NCBI GenBank assembly: GCA_965116355.1
Contig: OZ220679.1
Location: 1-64,000, forward strand
Origin: UBA1127 sp965116355
GTDB lineage: Bacteria > Chloroflexota > Dehalococcoidia > Lucifugimonadales > UBA1127
Reading direction: 5' to 3'
Length of the DNA: 64,000 bases
In this document: one piece after another, positions 1-9,402 of the stretch
Layout of the letters: each line of letters begins with the position of its first letter
Numbering within the stretch: position 1 is the first letter of the stretch
Made by a program: the position numbers and the translations under genes
The notes under the pieces: model-generated
The model's database searches: none
What the model was told of the DNA's origin: nothing
Seen by the model: only the letters and a program-made list of their open reading frames with translations

Positions 1-2
1 AC

Positions 3-197
3 AAGGACCTCTTTGACCGCGCCCAGAGGCTGATTCCGCACAACGAGAGTAGGAGCTTCAATTTAGGTCTATTGGACATTGCTGCAATCTACTGTCATGT
101 CAACTCGCCTGAGTGTGGGCAGTGTCCGCTCCGTAGTCTCTGCGTACGTGGACAGCAATTCATAGCAGACCATCACGGAGTCGGAATCTATGCTTGA
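3..197 (+). CDS. C-terminal fragment of an endonuclease III/MutY-like (HhH-GPD) DNA glycosylase, cut by the window edge
   Basis: Only the last 64 residues are present; the start lies outside the window. The fragment has the C-x6-C-x2-C-x5-C spacing (Cys codons at 93, 114, 123 and 141) that binds the [4Fe-4S] cluster in endonuclease III, MutY and Mig-type mismatch glycosylases. It ends 144 bp before a cytosine-5 methyltransferase on the same strand. Thymine-DNA glycosylases of this superfamily are known companions of cytosine methyltransferases, where they repair T:G mismatches left by 5-methylcytosine deamination, so that role is inferred here. The catalytic helix-hairpin-helix and Lys/Asp are not visible, so adenine or thymine specificity cannot be told. 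Confidence 0.75.
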   Translation, partial: KDLFDRAQRLIPHNESRSFNLGLLDIAAIYCHVNSPECGQCPLRSLCVRGQQFIADHHGVGIYA

Positions 198-341
198 GCC
201 AAATGAGACCCTTCGAGGGCTGGCTGGCGGCAACCCGCTGTTCTCTCAACCAATGGCTGAAGAGGAAGCCAAGTCTAGAAGTATCCGAACCGTGAGTTCG
301 TCAGATAGCAAGGCTGGTGGAATCTATACAGGGGGCAGGCC

Positions 342-1697
342 ATGAGATTCGTTGACCTGTTCGCTGGCCTCGGAGGCTTCCGTGTTGCGTTAGAGCGTCT
401 CGGACACGAGTGCGTCTTCGCATGCGAGTTAGATCCTGTTTTGCAGGGGGTCTATCGCCGCAACTTTCCTCATGGGCCGGAAATCCAAGGCGACATTCGC
501 GCGTCCAAGCATCATGTGCCTCCTCACGACGTGTTATGTGCCGGGTTTCCATGTCAGCCCTTCTCCAAGTCAGGAGCTCAGGCTGGATTGAACGACGAGA
601 CATCCGGAACTCTATTTCATGAGATTCTCGACGTCCTGAGATGGCACCAACCCAGCTTCGTGATCCTCGAGAATGTTGGCAACTTCGAGCGTCACGACGG
701 GGGACGAACGTGGCGTATCGTCAAGTCTAGCTTGAAAGGACTTGGCTATCACGTTAGCGCCACTGAACACATGGCCAGTGGCGGTGAAGGGCTGCTCTCA
801 CCCCACCATCTAGGCTACCCACACCATCGCGAACGCTTTTTCGCGGTGGCTTCACACGTGAGCGCGCCGAAAGACATCTTCCCTTCTAGAAACCGGATGG
901 CAATCACCTCGATGAACGATATCGTTCAGTCCGGTGATGAGCTGACGGTGCGTGACCGAAAGGAAACGCAGATCGTCGACCAGCACCGCCGGTGCATCGA
1001 GCATTGGAACACCTTCCTAGGAGCGCTGCCCGAAGAGAGAGTCGTGCTGCCGTCATTCCCGATCTGGGGAGACGAGATTGACGCCTCATATCCCTATGAA
1101 GACATGACCCCCTGGGCCCATGTATTCGGCGCCGGCAATGGCATCGCATCCAAGAATGGCAAGGAAATGACTCTGAACGGCTTTGAAGATTTGCCTAGCT
1201 ACGCCAAGCGCAGAGTTGGACGGTTCCCGCAGTGGAAGGTACGGTTCATCAATGCCAACCGAGCATGGCTGTCTTCAATACAGAGCGAACTTCCCTCTGA
1301 TTGGGTCCTGGGGCTGCGGTCGTTTCCTCCCTCTCTCCGAAAGCTGGAGTGGAACTGCCAGGGTGAGGTCAGAGATCTGTGGAAGCATATTCTTCAGTTC
1401 AGACCATCAGGCCTCCGCGTGAAGAGGTATAGAAATAGCCCGTCGCTTGTCGCGATGACATCAACGCAGATTCCTATCCTGGGGCCGATGCGTCGACACC
1501 TCTCACGGGTGGAAGGTCTACGCTTGCAAGGCTTTCCAGATGACTTCCATGTACCAGACTCTCGGACGGCAACCTTCAGGGCGCTAGGCAACGCCGTGCA
1601 TGCTGGGGTGGTCTACCGGATCGCGGCCAGACTCCTCTGCAGTGGCGACTCTAAAACGGAGAGCCCAGATGGATCGAACGACACCCCAACCAGATAA
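342..1697 (+). CDS. DNA (cytosine-5-)-methyltransferase
   Basis: A 451-residue C5-cytosine methyltransferase transferring methyl from S-adenosylmethionine to cytosine in duplex DNA. Motif I is FAGLGGF near residue 7. Motif IV is GFPCQPFS with the catalytic Cys at about residue 71. Motif VI is LENVGNF, motif VIII HRERFF, and the last motifs are RLQGFPDDF and LGNAVH at the C terminus. The long stretch between VIII and IX should be the target-recognition domain. The next gene starts inside this one (ATG at 1669, 29-bp overlap), indicating translational coupling in a restriction-modification operon. It is probably the modification subunit protecting host DNA from the ATPase, helicase and nuclease downstream. 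Confidence 0.93.
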   Translation: MRFVDLFAGLGGFRVALERLGHECVFACELDPVLQGVYRRNFPHGPEIQGDIRASKHHVPPHDVLCAGFPCQPFSKSGAQAGLNDETSGTLFHEILDVLRWHQPSFVILENVGNFERHDGGRTWRIVKSSLKGLGYHVSATEHMASGGEGLLSPHHLGYPHHRERFFAVASHVSAPKDIFPSRNRMAITSMNDIVQSGDELTVRDRKETQIVDQHRRCIEHWNTFLGALPEERVVLPSFPIWGDEIDASYPYEDMTPWAHVFGAGNGIASKNGKEMTLNGFEDLPSYAKRRVGRFPQWKVRFINANRAWLSSIQSELPSDWVLGLRSFPPSLRKLEWNCQGEVRDLWKHILQFRPSGLRVKRYRNSPSLVAMTSTQIPILGPMRRHLSRVEGLRLQGFPDDFHVPDSRTATFRALGNAVHAGVVYRIAARLLCSGDSKTESPDGSNDTPTR

Positions 1698-3291
1698 CGA
1701 GATAGGGGCCGACAGCGGAACTTCGCCCTCGCCAGATGTCGAGTCGATAGACATTCGACCGGAGGTGAGCGTTCTAGGGGTGTTCCGACACCTGAACTAT
1801 CGGCCCTGGTTCGCTGCGGCGGAGTTCGTAGACAATGCCATTCAGAGCTTCCAGGACCACCAGCAGGAGCTTGCTCAAGTAGAAGGGCATGCGGGCAAGC
1901 TTCGCGTCAAGGTGAAGATAGACACATCCGAAGACGGCTTCATTCAGGTCTCGGACAATGCGGCGGGTATCTATCGCGACGAGTGGGCACGGGCACTACG
2001 CCCGGCAGAGCCTCCCCCTGACACATCTGGTCTGGCCGAGTTTGGGATGGGCCTGAAGACAGCCGCCGCCTGGTTTGGTCGTCGGCTGACGGTGCGCTCC
2101 AAGGCGCTTGGTGAGCCCTTTAGGCGTGAGATCACCCTCGACTTCAACGAGATAATCGAGAAGCGACTAGAGACGGTACAGCCAGAGACGTTCCCTGCTC
2201 TACCGGAGGAGCATGGCACTGAGATAGTCGTGTCTGGCCTCCATCGCCCGCCGTACGGGAGGACAATCGGCAAGATCCGAGATCACCTCGCCAGCATCTA
2301 TCGCATGTTTCTGCGTGACGGCTCACTAGAGCTAGTGTTTCAGCACGGTACGAACCTTGAGCAGCTACTGGTCCCAGAGGAGGTAGAGGTTCTCAAGGCC
2401 CCGAAATTCGACGATCCTGAGGGAGAGCACCGGCTTTGGCACAAATCAATCAACTTTGACCTCGGAGGCGGCCTTCGAGCGCATGGCTTCCTAGCGTTAC
2501 GAGCAGTCGCAAGCACAGCAAACGCAGGGTTGGCACTCTTCCGTCGGAAGCGCTTGATTGAGGGCAGCGGAGACGAGACCTACCGGCCTCGTGCAATATT
2601 CGGAGCATCGAACTCGTACGAGTACCAGCGTCTATTCGGCGAGCTCACACTTGAGGGGTTCGACATATCCCACACTAAGGACGGGTTCCGCTGGGAGGAA
2701 CATGAGGAGCCCTTCGTCGACCTTCTACGCGAGTACGCTGACGCCGAGCCACTTCCGCTGATACGACAGGCGAGGCGCTTCAGAGCCGGAGCCATCCGCT
2801 CACCCGAGAGTACGCTGCGGTCTGAGGCCGAGATCGCTGCGAAAGGAACTGCTGATGTGCTGGGGCGGGAGCTTACACGCTCTGGGGTCGACAAGCTGAT
2901 TCCCACTGAAAGCACGCTGCCCGATGATCTCTCGCCAGGCGCAGAGTTGTTCCCTGCAACCATCGAACTCTTGTACCGCTCACGGAGTTGGCGGGTCACT
3001 ATAGAGATCTCAAACGACCTTACTCACATGAGGGACTGGTTCGAGGTTGCTGAGCATCAGGGGTCCAACCAAGGCGATGCTCACGACATCATACGTCTAC
3101 GCATGTCACTGAGGCATCCCTTCTCTGAACGCTACGTCGGTGTCGAATATGAGAACCTCGAACTGCTCACAAGGATCGCAGCCGGCCTGGCAATCGCCGA
3201 GATCACGGCTCGCGAGGCTGGAGCTCGGCAGGCAGGAGAGGTCAGACGGCGGTTCAACGACCTACTTGGCACCGTATTCTCTAGGCCCTAG
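1669..3291 (+). CDS. GHKL ATPase of the MORC/MutL restriction-modification type
   Basis: A 540-residue ATP-binding protein. The GHKL signature is clear: N-box EFVDNAIQSF at about residue 52, a DNAAGI G1 box, and FGMGLKTAA as the G2 region. An S5-like and coiled region probably follows. Proteins of this kind next to a cytosine methyltransferase, a Z1 helicase and a REase-fold protein were described as the bacterial relatives of eukaryotic MORC ATPases (Iyer, Abhiman and Aravind 2008). The open frame extends upstream to 1600, but ATG 1669 begins a normal N terminus and gives a modest overlap with the methyltransferase. The likely role is an ATP-driven clamp that couples target sensing to cleavage; this is inferred from the family. 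Confidence 0.85.
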   Translation: MDRTTPQPDNEIGADSGTSPSPDVESIDIRPEVSVLGVFRHLNYRPWFAAAEFVDNAIQSFQDHQQELAQVEGHAGKLRVKVKIDTSEDGFIQVSDNAAGIYRDEWARALRPAEPPPDTSGLAEFGMGLKTAAAWFGRRLTVRSKALGEPFRREITLDFNEIIEKRLETVQPETFPALPEEHGTEIVVSGLHRPPYGRTIGKIRDHLASIYRMFLRDGSLELVFQHGTNLEQLLVPEEVEVLKAPKFDDPEGEHRLWHKSINFDLGGGLRAHGFLALRAVASTANAGLALFRRKRLIEGSGDETYRPRAIFGASNSYEYQRLFGELTLEGFDISHTKDGFRWEEHEEPFVDLLREYADAEPLPLIRQARRFRAGAIRSPESTLRSEAEIAAKGTADVLGRELTRSGVDKLIPTESTLPDDLSPGAELFPATIELLYRSRSWRVTIEISNDLTHMRDWFEVAEHQGSNQGDAHDIIRLRMSLRHPFSERYVGVEYENLELLTRIAAGLAIAEITAREAGARQAGEVRRRFNDLLGTVFSRP

Positions 3292-3304
3292 GGCGGGTGG
3301 CGCG

Positions 3305-5623
3305 ATGGAGGATGAAGTGAATGACGCAGATGAAATCGAGATCGTCCGCGAGGTTGCAGAGGAGCTTCCTGCTGGATGGCGATGGCGCCCCCGGTTAGTG
3401 GAGCACGGTGAAGCTCAGAGCCTGCTGCAGCGATCTGCCAGTATGGGGCTACCCGAGAGCGCTCGCGACGAAATCATGCAGTCTGCGATGGAGATCATCG
3501 CTCGATGTGTGTCTCCCAGCGAGCAGGAGGATGCTCAAGATACCGGTCTTGTGGTGGGCTACGTGCAGAGTGGCAAAACCCTCTCGTTCACGACTGTTGC
3601 TGCACTAGCGTGCGACAATCACTTCCCACTAGTGATCATCCTATCAGGTACGAAGAGGAACCTATACGGCCAGACTGTCAAGCGTCTTCGGCACGACTTG
3701 GAACTCGAGCACCCCGCCGGACGATGGTTCATCATTGAAGCGCAGACTCGGAACCCGGATATGTCTCAGCAGCTTGGGCATCTTCTGGAGCAATGGGACC
3801 GGCCTGAACTGCCAGGTTTTCCGCGGAAGACTGCGCTTATAACTGTGCTCAAGAACCGGCAACGAGTAGATGGTCTCGTCAGGGTCCTGAGACAGCTAGA
3901 CCTTCGAGGCCGCTCCTGCCTGATCATCGACGATGAGGCTGATCAGCATGGCCTCAACAACAAGGTCCGCCAAAATGAGACTAGCGCAGTTTATGATGCT
4001 CTACTCTCTTTGCGCGACGCGCTGCCTCGGCACACTTACGTTCAGTACACAGCAACTCCACAGGCCCTTCTCCTGATTAGCGTTCTCGACAGCCTGTCAC
4101 CCAGATTCGGGTGGACTCTGGCGGCCGGCGCAGGCTACTGCGGAGGACAGTCGTTCTTTCAGGATGGCGGGCTTGTGACCACGATTCCTGATGATGACCT
4201 GCAGGCCATTGACGATGAGAGCGACAGTGGACCCCCGGACAGCCTGCTCGATGCTTTACGTTTGTTCTACGTTGGAGTAGCGGTTCAGGCATGCCATCGA
4301 GGGCTCAGGGAGCCTACACAGGAGCATCGCTCGATGCTCGTCCATCCATCGATGCGCCAAATGGATCACCTTAGGTTCAAGAGGTGGGTCGATGCCGCGA
4401 CAAAGTCATGGATCGAGCTACTGGAGCTTCCTCCCGGGACTCCTGATCGCGAGGAACTCGTTAGGGCCTTCCGCGATTCTTACGATGAGTTGACTGCATC
4501 GGTGGAGAGCCAACGGCAGCGAAACGACGACCATGAGACGCTCCAGGCGTTTGAAGACCTCCTCGCGTATCTGCCTCAATCTATGCTTAACACTTTGACT
4601 TGGGAAGTAAACTCCCGTGATTTGGAGACGTGGACGCAGGACAACTGGAACTCAGCACCATCGCACATACTTGTGGGCGGGGAGAACCTTGGAAGAGGGT
4701 TCACAGTCAATGGTCTCACGACAACCTATATGCCCAGAGGACGAGGGGTGGGCGTAGCGGATACGATTCAGCAGCGTGGACGATTCTTCGGCTACAAGCG
4801 CGACTATCTGGGACTCTGCCGCGTGTTTCTTGATGCTGACGTCAGATATGATTACGAGAGCTACATTGATCATGAGTCCCATGTCATGCAGGAGCTTCGG
4901 CAGCTTACCCAGTCGGAGCACTCGATGTCAGAGTGGCGAAGGCGCATGTTGCTTGCCCAGTCACTGCTACCAACTCGCCGCTCTGTGATGCCCGACATTT
5001 ACCGGCACCTACAAGTGTCAGAGTGGACGCAGCAGTCACAGCCGTGGACTCCGGAGGATGGCTCCAGAGTAGCCTCGAACTGGGAGGTCATTGAGGCATT
5101 CGTCGATGGACTCGCGTTTCATGAGGACCGGGGAAGTAACCAGAGGACAGTGGAGCAGCGAAACGCTCTTGCAGAGCCCATTCCTCTTGTGAGCGTCCTT
5201 GACAGTCTTCTTGTCCGGCTATGGTTCTCCTGGCGTGATGCACCAAACTTCTCGGCCGCGGAGCTAGCGATTCAATGGTATCTCACGAGCAATCCTGATG
5301 CGACTGCCGCTGTCTATCGAATGGCAGATCAGCGCTCGCCGCTGGAAGGTGGGGGAAGGCGACGACGGCAGATTGGCGACGACGGGCGGATCGTGAATCT
5401 GTTCCAAGGTGAGGCTCCGGTTCAGCCAGTGTCGATTCGTGGAAGTGTCTACCCGGGAGACCGTCGCATCCACTCCGATGAAACAGTTACCGTACAGATT
5501 CACGATCTAGACCTGACCGATGGGTCACAGCCACCGGGCCTGCTAAAGGGACACGTCCCCGCTGTTGCAATCTGGATTCCTGACTTCATGCGCGTAGGCG
5601 TCTTTGAAGAAATGGCTACCTGA
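3305..5623 (+). CDS. Z1 domain superfamily II helicase/endonuclease component
   Basis: A 772-residue protein with Walker A GYVQSGKT (residues 85-92), Walker B IIDDEAD (about 207-213) and the Z1-specific helicase motif DTIQQRGRFFGYK (from residue 486), preceded by LGRGFTVNGL. These are the hallmarks of the Z1 family, a superfamily II ATPase found in MORC-type restriction operons. ATG 3305 lies 13 bp after the previous stop. The longer open frame from 3140 would overlap the ATPase gene heavily and has no conserved content. The nuclease gene downstream begins inside its last codons. It probably translocates or opens DNA for cleavage; direct nuclease activity of the Z1 protein cannot be judged from sequence. 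Confidence 0.88.
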   Translation: MEDEVNDADEIEIVREVAEELPAGWRWRPRLVEHGEAQSLLQRSASMGLPESARDEIMQSAMEIIARCVSPSEQEDAQDTGLVVGYVQSGKTLSFTTVAALACDNHFPLVIILSGTKRNLYGQTVKRLRHDLELEHPAGRWFIIEAQTRNPDMSQQLGHLLEQWDRPELPGFPRKTALITVLKNRQRVDGLVRVLRQLDLRGRSCLIIDDEADQHGLNNKVRQNETSAVYDALLSLRDALPRHTYVQYTATPQALLLISVLDSLSPRFGWTLAAGAGYCGGQSFFQDGGLVTTIPDDDLQAIDDESDSGPPDSLLDALRLFYVGVAVQACHRGLREPTQEHRSMLVHPSMRQMDHLRFKRWVDAATKSWIELLELPPGTPDREELVRAFRDSYDELTASVESQRQRNDDHETLQAFEDLLAYLPQSMLNTLTWEVNSRDLETWTQDNWNSAPSHILVGGENLGRGFTVNGLTTTYMPRGRGVGVADTIQQRGRFFGYKRDYLGLCRVFLDADVRYDYESYIDHESHVMQELRQLTQSEHSMSEWRRRMLLAQSLLPTRRSVMPDIYRHLQVSEWTQQSQPWTPEDGSRVASNWEVIEAFVDGLAFHEDRGSNQRTVEQRNALAEPIPLVSVLDSLLVRLWFSWRDAPNFSAAELAIQWYLTSNPDATAAVYRMADQRSPLEGGGRRRRQIGDDGRIVNLFQGEAPVQPVSIRGSVYPGDRRIHSDETVTVQIHDLDLTDGSQPPGLLKGHVPAVAIWIPDFMRVGVFEEMAT

Positions 5624-6656
5624 TGACCAGGAGTACACTTTGACGCGTGGGGCTAGAGCAAGAAATCTCAAGAGACTATTCAAGGAGCTCGGATCACCGG
5701 AGGCTGGCGGGGATCGTGTCTACGAGACCACGAGAATAGCCCGCGATTCCTGCTATCGCGTTGGCCGAGACAGTCAAGGAAACCCAGCTATTCTAATCGA
5801 GACCACTGGTAGGCCTGGAGCGGAGGCGTTATCGGATTTTGAGGGCAGACATTTGATGATAGGGCATGGCGTGAACTGCTCCATCAGTGAGCGCGGGGTG
5901 GAGGTAGGCCGCGAGCAATTCTCTGTGGTGACGTGCGTCGACTCAGATGACCTCCTGAGGGACAGGTTCTTCGATGCAGTTGAAACCTTGCTTCGATCCC
6001 TTGGAGAGGTGCCAGCAAGCGATGAGCTTCGCCGAATGGTCGATGGGTTGATCGAGTTGTTCAGACTGGCAGCGCAACCTCCTCGGGGAACAGTCCAAGG
6101 TCTTTGGGCTGAGTTGTGGCTGATTGCGCAGGCCGGCGATCCTGAAGTCCTTCTGAATGGGTGGCATGCAGAATCTACCGACGCCTACGACTTCAATAGC
6201 GGACCAGAGCGCATTGAGATGAAGAGCACGAGCCGAAGGACCCGGATGCATAGCTTCTCGCATCGGCAACTCCATCCGCCCGCGGGCACGCGAGTTGCCA
6301 TCGCTTCAGTCTTCGTTGAAAGCTCAGGTGGAGGTTTGAAGGTAGCAACATTGCTTGAAAAGATACGACGCCGAGTTGGCAGCCTGGGAGCATTGAGGAG
6401 GCTCGACTACGTTGTCGCCAGCACCCTGGGAACGGACTGGAGGACTGGAGTTGAGGCGGGCTTCGATTCAGAACTCGCCTCAGAGTCGCTGAGGTTTTTT
6501 CGAGTTGAAGAGGTTCCGTCCCTTCCCTCGAATATTCCGCACGGAGTCTCCGACATCCGATATGTATCCGATCTGTCAGGTGCGCAGGCCCTATCGTTCG
6601 AGGAGATGCTTGGGAGCGGAACCTTGTTCGCCGCAGCAGTTCCTATGGATACATAG
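5604..6656 (+). CDS. PD-(D/E)XK motif nuclease (DUF4420-like)
   Basis: A 350-residue protein with a recognisable restriction-endonuclease fold core: E170 in LWAELWLIA, D196 in YDFNSG, and E205-M-K207 in RIEMKST. This order (E, D, ExK) fits the PD-(D/E)XK family of the same name that closes MORC/Z1 operons. It is therefore the probable cleavage subunit. The start is TTG at 5604, overlapping the Z1 gene by 20 bp; a second TTG at 5640 is possible, and no in-frame ATG is near. The operon ends here, followed by about 380 bp of non-coding sequence. Confidence 0.82.
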   Translation: MKKWLPDDQEYTLTRGARARNLKRLFKELGSPEAGGDRVYETTRIARDSCYRVGRDSQGNPAILIETTGRPGAEALSDFEGRHLMIGHGVNCSISERGVEVGREQFSVVTCVDSDDLLRDRFFDAVETLLRSLGEVPASDELRRMVDGLIELFRLAAQPPRGTVQGLWAELWLIAQAGDPEVLLNGWHAESTDAYDFNSGPERIEMKSTSRRTRMHSFSHRQLHPPAGTRVAIASVFVESSGGGLKVATLLEKIRRRVGSLGALRRLDYVVASTLGTDWRTGVEAGFDSELASESLRFFRVEEVPSLPSNIPHGVSDIRYVSDLSGAQALSFEEMLGSGTLFAAAVPMDT

Positions 6657-7039
6657 TCACCACTCAGGAATTTCATGAATGTGTACCAGTGTTTCAGCGG
6701 TTTCGATGGACAGCAAGTAGCACATCCCCAAATCAAGGGTGTTCTACCCAGCGTCATAGACTTCCTAACCAAATCTTAGAAACTGAAACTCCGTCGATGA
6801 TGAACAGCGTCTTCACGCAGGGCGGTCTTGGGAGTTCAAACCTCAATCCTGAACCTAATCACAAAGGTTCTGGCCTTGGTCCAGGCTGGTGGACTTCACT
6901 GGGCAATCGGCAGTACCGGTTGCGAGATGTGGCTGGAGCCTCACGGGATCGAATGACCGTTCCGATCTTTCTCCTGCAATACGGGGCACGTTGCAGGTCA
7001 AACGTGCGCACGCTTTGGACTGAATTCTCTTCGGTTCGT
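6657..7039. other. Intergenic stretch between the restriction operon and the MFS gene
   Basis: There is no convincing gene. A forward frame from 6689 to 7087 could encode 132 residues, but its composition is odd, it has no recognised domain and it overlaps the end of the MFS gene. I see no clear terminator hairpin or RNA gene. Confidence 0.5.
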
Positions 7040-8314
7040 CTAACCGACTCTTCTTTGGAACGGGTTGCCTGTGACGGCCGCATATAGCATCCAGGCGCCC
7101 GCCACCAGTGCGGCTGCGACCAGGAACCCTCCCTGGAATCCAATCCGGTCGGCGATGAGGAATCCCGTGAACGGGCCCAAAGCCGCCCCCAGATCCAGCC
7201 AGGTTGAGTATCTTCCCATTACAGCGGCGCGGGCTGAATCGGGTGAGGTTTCGCCTATGGCCGCATCCAGCGCCGTGTTCACTCCAACGGCCGCAAGGAA
7301 GAGGAGCGGTATCCCGACGATAGCGCCTGCCAGGGAGTCGAGGGCGCCTATGAGGGCCAGCAGGGTGAATACCGCGATCATCCCGTAGGCGATAGACCGA
7401 CGCCTGCCAATGCGGTCCGACAGGTGGCCCAGCGGCACGCCAAGACCAAGGTCCGAAAGCCACCTGAACCCAATCAGGAAACCCGCGAGCGTCACCACGG
7501 CAAGCGACCCTCCCAGTACCCTTTCGTTGTCGTCGGCGAATTCAGCCAAGTATGGCGCCACCGTCGCAATGGCGAGGCCATTTGCCGCAAACGTTGCTGC
7601 AAACCGCATCAAGCTGATGGAGAGGAGAGGAAGCCTCAGCCCGCGCCCAGACTCGGGCAGTCTGGATACCGCCAGATCCCAGAGATTCAGCCGGCTCCGC
7701 GGGCCTCCACCGGATGCTCGTATGCGCTCTGGTTTGAGGTTGGGAGCTCGAGCGGCGATCAGCATTCCAACCAGTCCGAAGCCCGCCAGCGCTGCGAACG
7801 TTACCTCTCTCGACGTGAGCTGGAACAGCAGAGCGCCGCCGGTGACTGCGATCAGGCTGCCGAGGCGCTGGCCGGAATTGAAGAACCCAACCAACCTGCC
7901 TCGCATTGTGGACGCACCAACTTCAAACGCCGTCAGGAGTGCAGCCAGCCGCATATGGGAGTAGGAGACGCCCCAGACGGCTCGGGCGACCAGCAGCGAC
8001 ACCGGCCCACTTCCAAACCCGTATGCAAGTGTGGTCAGAGCGCCTACGGCAACGGAGACAACGAAGGGCCAGCGTACGCCAAACCGCTGATACACGGATG
8101 CGGCGAGGGCGTTGCTGACCAGGCGGACAAAGCGATTGATGCTGAGCGCTAACCCAATCCAGAACGCCGCGCTAAGTCCGAAGTGCTCATGGATCCCAAA
8201 ATCGACTGCCGCGACAGGCAGCACAACATACATCAGGGAGTCGCCCATGATGACCGCGGCGGTTGGGGATACCGCGTACACCATCCCGGCCGGAATGATT
8301 GGTCTCATACGCAC
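7040..8314 (-). CDS. Major facilitator superfamily transporter
   Basis: A 424-residue polytopic membrane protein with about 12 hydrophobic segments. The loop GHLSDRIGRRRS is the MFS motif A (G-x3-D-R-x-G-R-R) and lies in the second half. An equivalent of motif A in the first half is weak (YQRFGVRWP). The family moves small solutes, often drugs or metabolites, by proton coupling; the substrate cannot be predicted. It stands alone on the reverse strand between a forward restriction operon and a forward RidA gene. Confidence 0.88.
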   Translation of the reverse strand: MRMRPIIPAGMVYAVSPTAAVIMGDSLMYVVLPVAAVDFGIHEHFGLSAAFWIGLALSINRFVRLVSNALAASVYQRFGVRWPFVVSVAVGALTTLAYGFGSGPVSLLVARAVWGVSYSHMRLAALLTAFEVGASTMRGRLVGFFNSGQRLGSLIAVTGGALLFQLTSREVTFAALAGFGLVGMLIAARAPNLKPERIRASGGGPRSRLNLWDLAVSRLPESGRGLRLPLLSISLMRFAATFAANGLAIATVAPYLAEFADDNERVLGGSLAVVTLAGFLIGFRWLSDLGLGVPLGHLSDRIGRRRSIAYGMIAVFTLLALIGALDSLAGAIVGIPLLFLAAVGVNTALDAAIGETSPDSARAAVMGRYSTWLDLGAALGPFTGFLIADRIGFQGGFLVAAALVAGAWMLYAAVTGNPFQRRVG

Positions 8315-8949
8315 GTTTGAAGCAAAGCCTTCCTAAGCCAGCCATTATAACCAGAGTCCTGGATAGAGTGCGCTCCGGTTGGTCCCTCTTGCATAACGAG
8401 ACTTAGCATAAGGAGAGACATAGAGGAGCCTGTGCCCTGTGCCAATGCCAAACAGCCTGCCCGGCGTCCAGTCCGTGAACGCCACCCGGGGCGACAGGGA
8501 TTGGAACAGCCCCGGAATGGTGTTCACCCTCTGTCAGCCCCGGACAGGTGGCCCGAGCTTGAATCGAACCAGTTGGGTGGTGCTCCTATAGGTTTTTGCC
8601 AGAACCGCCTTTCAAGGAGCCCTACGCGAGTCAAGGTACACACTGGTCACTCGCCAGCACACAGAGCGGGGCATTGGCTCGACTCCGTATCTGAAAGGTT
8701 CACCTTTGTGCGGACACCGAGTCCGCTACAATTTTCTGTTTCCTGCCAAGTTCTTCCCGTGAATCGCTTGCGGCGCGCTGCTCGTGACGTCCTCGATCGT
8801 GATCATGACGATGATGATTGCGCCAAAGCCGACGGTGTCGGTGGCGGTCAGGTTGACGGTGTACGTGCGGGAAGGACGAGAGCAATCGGTGGCGCGAACG
8901 GCGGCGGCGTTGCATAATGCGGCCAGCAACAGGAAGGGAGGGCAACGTC
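8315..8949. other. Gap with a cadherin-like gene remnant
   Basis: No intact gene is supported. On the reverse strand around 8785-8880 a frame reads RTYTVNLTATD and then IEDV, the typical end of a bacterial cadherin-like repeat. This suggests a decayed fragment of a surface protein like those at 21-28 kb. A short inverted repeat lies at 8711-8725. The last bases (about 8930-8945) are a purine-rich ribosome-binding region for the RidA gene. Confidence 0.4.
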
Positions 8950-9357
8950 ATGGCGACTCGGCAAATGCTGACGATCAAGGGCATTGACTACGCGGAGCGG
9001 GGGGTGCACCCAATTCCCATGGGCGCGCGGCTCGGAAACCTGGTGGTGTCGTCCATCATCACCGGCACGGACCCCGACACGCGCGAGCTTCCACCCAACA
9101 TCGAGGGGCAGGCGGAGGTCATCTTTCGCAACATCAAGTCTCTGATGGAGGATGCCGGCGGCACCGTGGACGACATTGCCCGCGTGTCCTTCTTCGTTCA
9201 GAGCAAGCAACTCCACCGGCCGCCAATCGACGTGGAGTGGGAAAAGATGTTCCCTGAGGGCAGCGCCCGGCCCGCGCGCATCTTTCTGGAGGTCTCGCCC
9301 CAGGGCGCGCCTTTGGTGCAGTGCGAGGTCATCGGGCTGATCGGAGGCGGCGTCTAG
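8950..9357 (+). CDS. RidA (YjgF/YER057c/UK114) family protein
   Basis: A 135-residue protein of normal RidA length. Family members hydrolyse reactive enamine/imine intermediates or act as related deaminases in catabolic operons. The body matches the fold: a SSIITGTDP strand, a central helix with EVIFRNIKSLMEDAGGTVDDI, the ARVSFFV strand and a C-terminal RIFLEVSP. The canonical Arg is in the ARPARIF region. ATG 8950 is chosen because AGGAAGGGAGG lies just upstream; the longer frame from 8917 would place that site inside the gene. It precedes a Rieske oxygenase by 45 bp, so the pair may process an aromatic or N-containing substrate. Confidence 0.9.
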   Translation: MATRQMLTIKGIDYAERGVHPIPMGARLGNLVVSSIITGTDPDTRELPPNIEGQAEVIFRNIKSLMEDAGGTVDDIARVSFFVQSKQLHRPPIDVEWEKMFPEGSARPARIFLEVSPQGAPLVQCEVIGLIGGGV

Positions 9358-9402
9358 CCGTCGGACTGTGTTGCGGAAACAGAGCAGGAAGGGAGGTATT
9401 CC

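Noticed and set aside
6828..6860. GAGTTCAAACCTC resembling a tRNA T arm
   Set aside because: The stem is only partly paired and no full cloverleaf fits.
8551..8590. tRNA-like T-loop (GGTTCGATTC on the reverse strand)
   Set aside because: The T stem does not pair and no acceptor stem or anticodon arm can be built.
8711..8725. A 15-base hairpin sequence repeated at 56252-56266
   Set aside because: Sixteen shared bases in 64 kb can arise by chance, and the flanks differ.
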